Source: DATKDF01 sp963752045
GTDB lineage: Bacteria; Acidobacteriota; Vicinamibacteria; Vicinamibacterales; SCN-69-37
Assembly: GCA_963752045.1 (NCBI GenBank)
Contig: CAVVWN010000006.1
Coordinates: forward strand, 1-64,000
Length of the DNA: 64,000 bases
Direction: 5' to 3'
Made by a program: the position numbers and the translations under genes. Below are positions 61,056 through 64,000 of this stretch, one piece after another. The first letter of the stretch is position 1; each line of letters starts with the position of its first letter. Under the pieces are notes generated by a model. That model was not told the origin of the DNA. It saw only the letters and a program-made list of their open reading frames with translations, and searched no databases.

Positions 61056-63056
61056 ATGACGTCAACTCGAACGGTCTGGATTCTCGCGGCCCTCGTCGTC
61101 GGGCTCGCAGCCGCTCCGGGCGCCCAACAGCAACAGGTGCAGCAGCAGGTGATCGTGCAGGGCGGCAACGTGGACATCCGCCTCGGCGGCGATGACATGT
61201 CGCCGGAACTGGCCGCGATGCTCGGCCGCGGCATGCCGTCGATGGCGCTCGGCACCGGACTCATCGTGGGCCGCGCCTACGAAGTGTCGAGCGGCCAGCC
61301 GATTCCCGGTGCGCTCGTCTCGCTCGCCATTCGTGGCGCCGCGCCGCTCCGCGTGCTCGCAGACGGCCAGGGCCGTTTTGCGTTCCGGTCGCTGCCGCCC
61401 GGCAACTTCAGCCTGTCGGCCACCAAGCCCGGCTTCGTCGACGGCGCACACGGGCGCCGGCGGCCGTCGGGGCCCACGCAGCCCATCGTGCTCGACGAGG
61501 GAGAACGGGTGACCGATGCCGAGGTGCCGCTGTGGCGGTACTCGGCGATCGAGGGCGTCGTCACCGACGAACGCGGCGAACCGGTCGTCGGCGCCACCGT
61601 GCAGGCGCTCTCGCGCGCCACGGTCGCCGGCATGCCCAAGCTCACGGCCGGACCGGCGGACCAGACAGACGACCGCGGCGTGTACCGCATCGGCATGCTG
61701 ACGCCCGGCGACTGGGTGGTGGTCCTGCCGGGACTTACCGGCGATCAATTCATGACCATCGACCTGCCAGGCGGCGATGTCGTCCGCGGGGCCGCCAGCT
61801 TCACGATGGCCACCGCCGCCGCCGTCCGGCCGGGCCCGGACGGCATGCCGATCTTCGACGAGCCGGAAGAGCTCGTCGGGCCGGCCGGCGTCGCGCCCGA
61901 CGGCACGCCGCTCACCTACCAGACCGTGTTCTACCCGGCGTCGGCCCTGCCCGCGCGGGCGGCCGTCGTCAGGCTCGGCTCGGGAGAGGAACGCGCGGGC
62001 GTGAACTTCGAGCGCGCGCCGGTGCCCTCGGCGACGGTGACCGGCATGGTGAACGGGCCGGAGGGCCCGGCCGGCAACTACACCGTGAACCTCGTGCCGG
62101 CAGGGTCCGAGGATTTGGTGTCGCCGGTCGGCACCTACTCGGCGCGAAGCGGCGCCGATGGGCGGTTCACGTTCAATCACGTGGCGCCCGGGTCCTACAC
62201 GCTGCGCGTGACGCAGGCGCCCCGCATTCGCCTCGGCGGCGGCGTGGAGCAAACCGTGGCGACGGGCGGCGGAGGCATGTTCGTCATGCGCACGGCGGTC
62301 GCCGGCGGTCGCGGCGCGCAGCCGCCGCTGCCCGACGAGCCGACGCTCTGGGCCGAGCTTCCCGTGCGGGTCGACGGCAACGTCGACGTGCCCGTCTCGC
62401 TCAACACCGGCGTTCGCATCACCGGCCAGGTGGCATTCGCCGGCAATGCCGAGCGTCCGGCAAACGAGCAGTTGCCCGCGATTCGTATCACGCTCGATCC
62501 GGCCGACGGCCGGACGTCGGCCCAGCAGCTGACGCTGCGCGGCCGCATCGAGCCCACCGGGATCTTCCGCACCATGAGCGTGCCGCCGGGCCGGTACTTC
62601 ATCCGCGTGGACGGCCTGCCGCAGGGCTGGTACTTCCGCGGCGCGACGCTCGGCGGGCGCGACGTCTCCGACGCGCCGCTCGACGTGCAGGGCGAAGACA
62701 TCGGCGGCGTCACCCTCACCTTCACCGACCAGGCGACGACGCTTTCGGGATCGGTCACGAGCAGCAGCAACGAACAGGATGCGACGGCGCTCGTCATCGC
62801 GTTTCCGACCGACCGAGGCGGGTGGATGAACTACGGGACCCGGCCACGCCGGCTGCAGAGCGCGCGCGTCCGGGCGGATGGATTGTTCAACATCGGCGGG
62901 CTGCCGCCGGGCGAGTACTTCGTCGCCGCCGTTCGCGACGAGGTCGCCGCCGACTGGCAAAGAATCGAATTCCTCGAAGGCGTCGCCGCCGAGGCCGCCC
63001 GCGTGCGCCTCAACGACGGCGACAAGCAGACCGTGAGTCTGCGGGTGGTGCGCTGA
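61056..63056 (+). CDS. Secreted protein with multiple carboxypeptidase-regulatory-like domains (third of four)
   Basis: 666 aa, signal peptide TRTVWILAALVVGLAAAPGA followed by a Gln-rich stretch (QQQQVQQQ). Domains with G-R-F-x-F and P-x-G-x-F/Y turns: GLIVGRAYEVSSGQPIPGAL, GRFAFRSLPPGNFSLSATKP, IEGVVTDERGEPVVGATVQA, GVYRIGMLTPGDWVVVLPGL, YQTVFYPASALPARAAVVRL, GRFTFNHVAPGSYTLRVTQA and FNIGGLPPGEYFVAAVRDEV. GGAGAG lies 7 nt before ATG 61056. The stop shares one base with the ATG of the next paralogue. Confidence 0.85.
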   Translation: MTSTRTVWILAALVVGLAAAPGAQQQQVQQQVIVQGGNVDIRLGGDDMSPELAAMLGRGMPSMALGTGLIVGRAYEVSSGQPIPGALVSLAIRGAAPLRVLADGQGRFAFRSLPPGNFSLSATKPGFVDGAHGRRRPSGPTQPIVLDEGERVTDAEVPLWRYSAIEGVVTDERGEPVVGATVQALSRATVAGMPKLTAGPADQTDDRGVYRIGMLTPGDWVVVLPGLTGDQFMTIDLPGGDVVRGAASFTMATAAAVRPGPDGMPIFDEPEELVGPAGVAPDGTPLTYQTVFYPASALPARAAVVRLGSGEERAGVNFERAPVPSATVTGMVNGPEGPAGNYTVNLVPAGSEDLVSPVGTYSARSGADGRFTFNHVAPGSYTLRVTQAPRIRLGGGVEQTVATGGGGMFVMRTAVAGGRGAQPPLPDEPTLWAELPVRVDGNVDVPVSLNTGVRITGQVAFAGNAERPANEQLPAIRITLDPADGRTSAQQLTLRGRIEPTGIFRTMSVPPGRYFIRVDGLPQGWYFRGATLGGRDVSDAPLDVQGEDIGGVTLTFTDQATTLSGSVTSSSNEQDATALVIAFPTDRGGWMNYGTRPRRLQSARVRADGLFNIGGLPPGEYFVAAVRDEVAADWQRIEFLEGVAAEAARVRLNDGDKQTVSLRVVR

Positions 63057-64000
63057 TGAAACGCTTCTTTCTCGTCTGCCTTCTGTCCTCCGCTGTCGCG
63101 CCGCTCGCCTTGTCGGCGCAACAGATGGTCCGCCGCGACGCGCGCGCCGAACCGGCGCGCGGCACGGCGGCCATTGCCGGCTTCGTCGTCGACGAGCAAT
63201 CGGAACAGCCCCTGCGCCGGGTCCAGGTGTCGCTCTCGGCCGACGAGGCCGGCACGAGCCGCGTCACCTACACCGATGATGCCGGCGCCTTCATGTTCCC
63301 GGATCTGCCGGCCGGCCGCTACTCGCTCGTGGCCACACGGCCCGGCTACGTCCGCACGGCCTACGGCGCCAAGCGGTACGACCGGCCCGGCACGCCGATC
63401 CGCCTGGCCGCCGGCCAGACGATGACCAACGTCCGCCTGGCGACTACCAAAGGCGGCGTCATCACCGGACAGGTGTTCGATGAAACGGGCCTTCCGGCCT
63501 TCGGCGTGCGGATTCAGGTGTTCGAGTATCGGACCGTGCTCGGCGAGCGTCGACTGGCCCGCGTGCGCGGCATGGGCGGCGGCCTGTTCGGCGAGACCAC
63601 CGACGACCGCGGCATCTATCGGCTCTACGGCCTGCCGGCCGGCGAGTATGTCGTGGTGGCCTCCCCCCGGTTCTCGCGCAACGACGAGCTGCGCGCGATG
63701 ACCGACGCGGAGATCCGCGAGGCCCTGCAGGCGGCGGCGCAGGCAGCACAGCCCGCCGCGGCGGCGCCGACCGTCGGCGCCGGCGGCTCCCCCGGGGAAC
63801 GACCCGAGCGGCGCGACGAAGGCCCGACGGTCGGGTACGCACCCGTGTTCTATCCAGGCACGACGTCGGCGGCAGGCGCCACCGCGATTCGAATCGGGCC
63901 CGGTGAGGAACGCGGCGGCATCGACTTCCAGATTCAGCTCGTGCCCACCGCGCGGGTCGAAGGCGTCGTGGTGCCGCCCGCCGGCGTGCCGCCCCAGAGC
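63056..64000 (+). CDS. Carboxypeptidase-regulatory-like secreted protein, cut by the window end (fourth of four)
   Basis: The first 315 residues are visible: MKRFFLVCLLSSAVAPLALS signal peptide, then AIAGFVVDEQSEQPLRRVQV, GAFMFPDLPAGRYSLVATRP, GYVRTAYGAKRYDRPGTPIR, GVITGQVFDETGLPAFGVRI, GIYRLYGLPAGEYVVVASPR and VGYAPVFYPGTTSAAGATAI. No stop before 64000. ATG 63056 overlaps the previous TGA by one base, so it is co-translated with the third paralogue. Wording is closest to the second paralogue (NIAYGAKQAGRPGTPIQ there). Confidence 0.85.
   Translation, partial: MKRFFLVCLLSSAVAPLALSAQQMVRRDARAEPARGTAAIAGFVVDEQSEQPLRRVQVSLSADEAGTSRVTYTDDAGAFMFPDLPAGRYSLVATRPGYVRTAYGAKRYDRPGTPIRLAAGQTMTNVRLATTKGGVITGQVFDETGLPAFGVRIQVFEYRTVLGERRLARVRGMGGGLFGETTDDRGIYRLYGLPAGEYVVVASPRFSRNDELRAMTDAEIREALQAAAQAAQPAAAAPTVGAGGSPGERPERRDEGPTVGYAPVFYPGTTSAAGATAIRIGPGEERGGIDFQIQLVPTARVEGVVVPPAGVPPQS

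Overview
The window reads as chromosomal DNA of a high-GC member of the Acidobacteriota, most likely class Vicinamibacteria. This is inferred from gene content: a VWFA-related protein of the acidobacterial type, a run of large secreted proteins built from carboxypeptidase-regulatory-like domains, a TonB-like barrel with the same N-terminal domain, and many PDZ, HEAT and S9-peptidase type proteins. I saw no tRNA, rRNA, CRISPR array, phage or plasmid gene.

Layout. 0.4-14.7 kb (minus strand): a de novo purine cluster running M16 peptidase, purB, purS, purQ, purL, purF, a HEAT-repeat protein, purM, purN, tyrS, then an S9 peptidase. A REP-associated tyrosine transposase (RAYT), bounded by inverted REP sequences, sits exactly between purM and purN. 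14.9-20.7 kb: rlmN, a polysaccharide deacetylase, an SH3 protein, a DinB protein, purE and purD. 20.8-29.7 kb (plus strand): rpsU, a STAS protein, then a tightly overlapped envelope-glycan operon (UbiA-type prenyltransferase, DUF362 protein, coiled-coil/disordered protein, four glycosyltransferases in two paralogous pairs). 29.7-36.2 kb (minus): a PDZ-containing histidine kinase and its NtrC-type regulator, a small basic protein and a barrel protein. 36.4-42.7 kb: eno, gpmA, a methylmalonyl-CoA mutase large subunit and two oligopeptide-ABC ATPases. 42.8-48.7 kb: an ABC ATPase, acetyl-CoA synthetase, inositol-phosphate synthase, a methyltransferase-like protein and an SDR. 48.9-52.9 kb: a MerR-HTH/TonB fusion, a two-TM protein, a VWFA protein and a ZIP transporter. 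52.9-64 kb: a vapBC pair with a visible operator, four carboxypeptidase-regulatory-like secreted proteins (the last cut by the window end) and polA.

Three themes stand out. (1) The window is rich in palindromic repeats: the RAYT-linked GGGGACGGGTCTG family, a GGGCGGGCTGAAGCCCGCCC family, a GGGCGGACTGAA family, and two large composite palindromes with the same architecture (eno-gpmA and downstream of polA). Some have been absorbed into gene ends. (2) Several transcription units have a -10-like hexamer only 6-10 nt before the start codon and no Shine-Dalgarno, which suggests leaderless mRNAs. (3) Seven genes carry single-base indels, purL alone at least seven; all are minus-strand genes and nearly all changes are +1. 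Sequencing or assembly error is the simplest explanation, but the clustering deserves a check.
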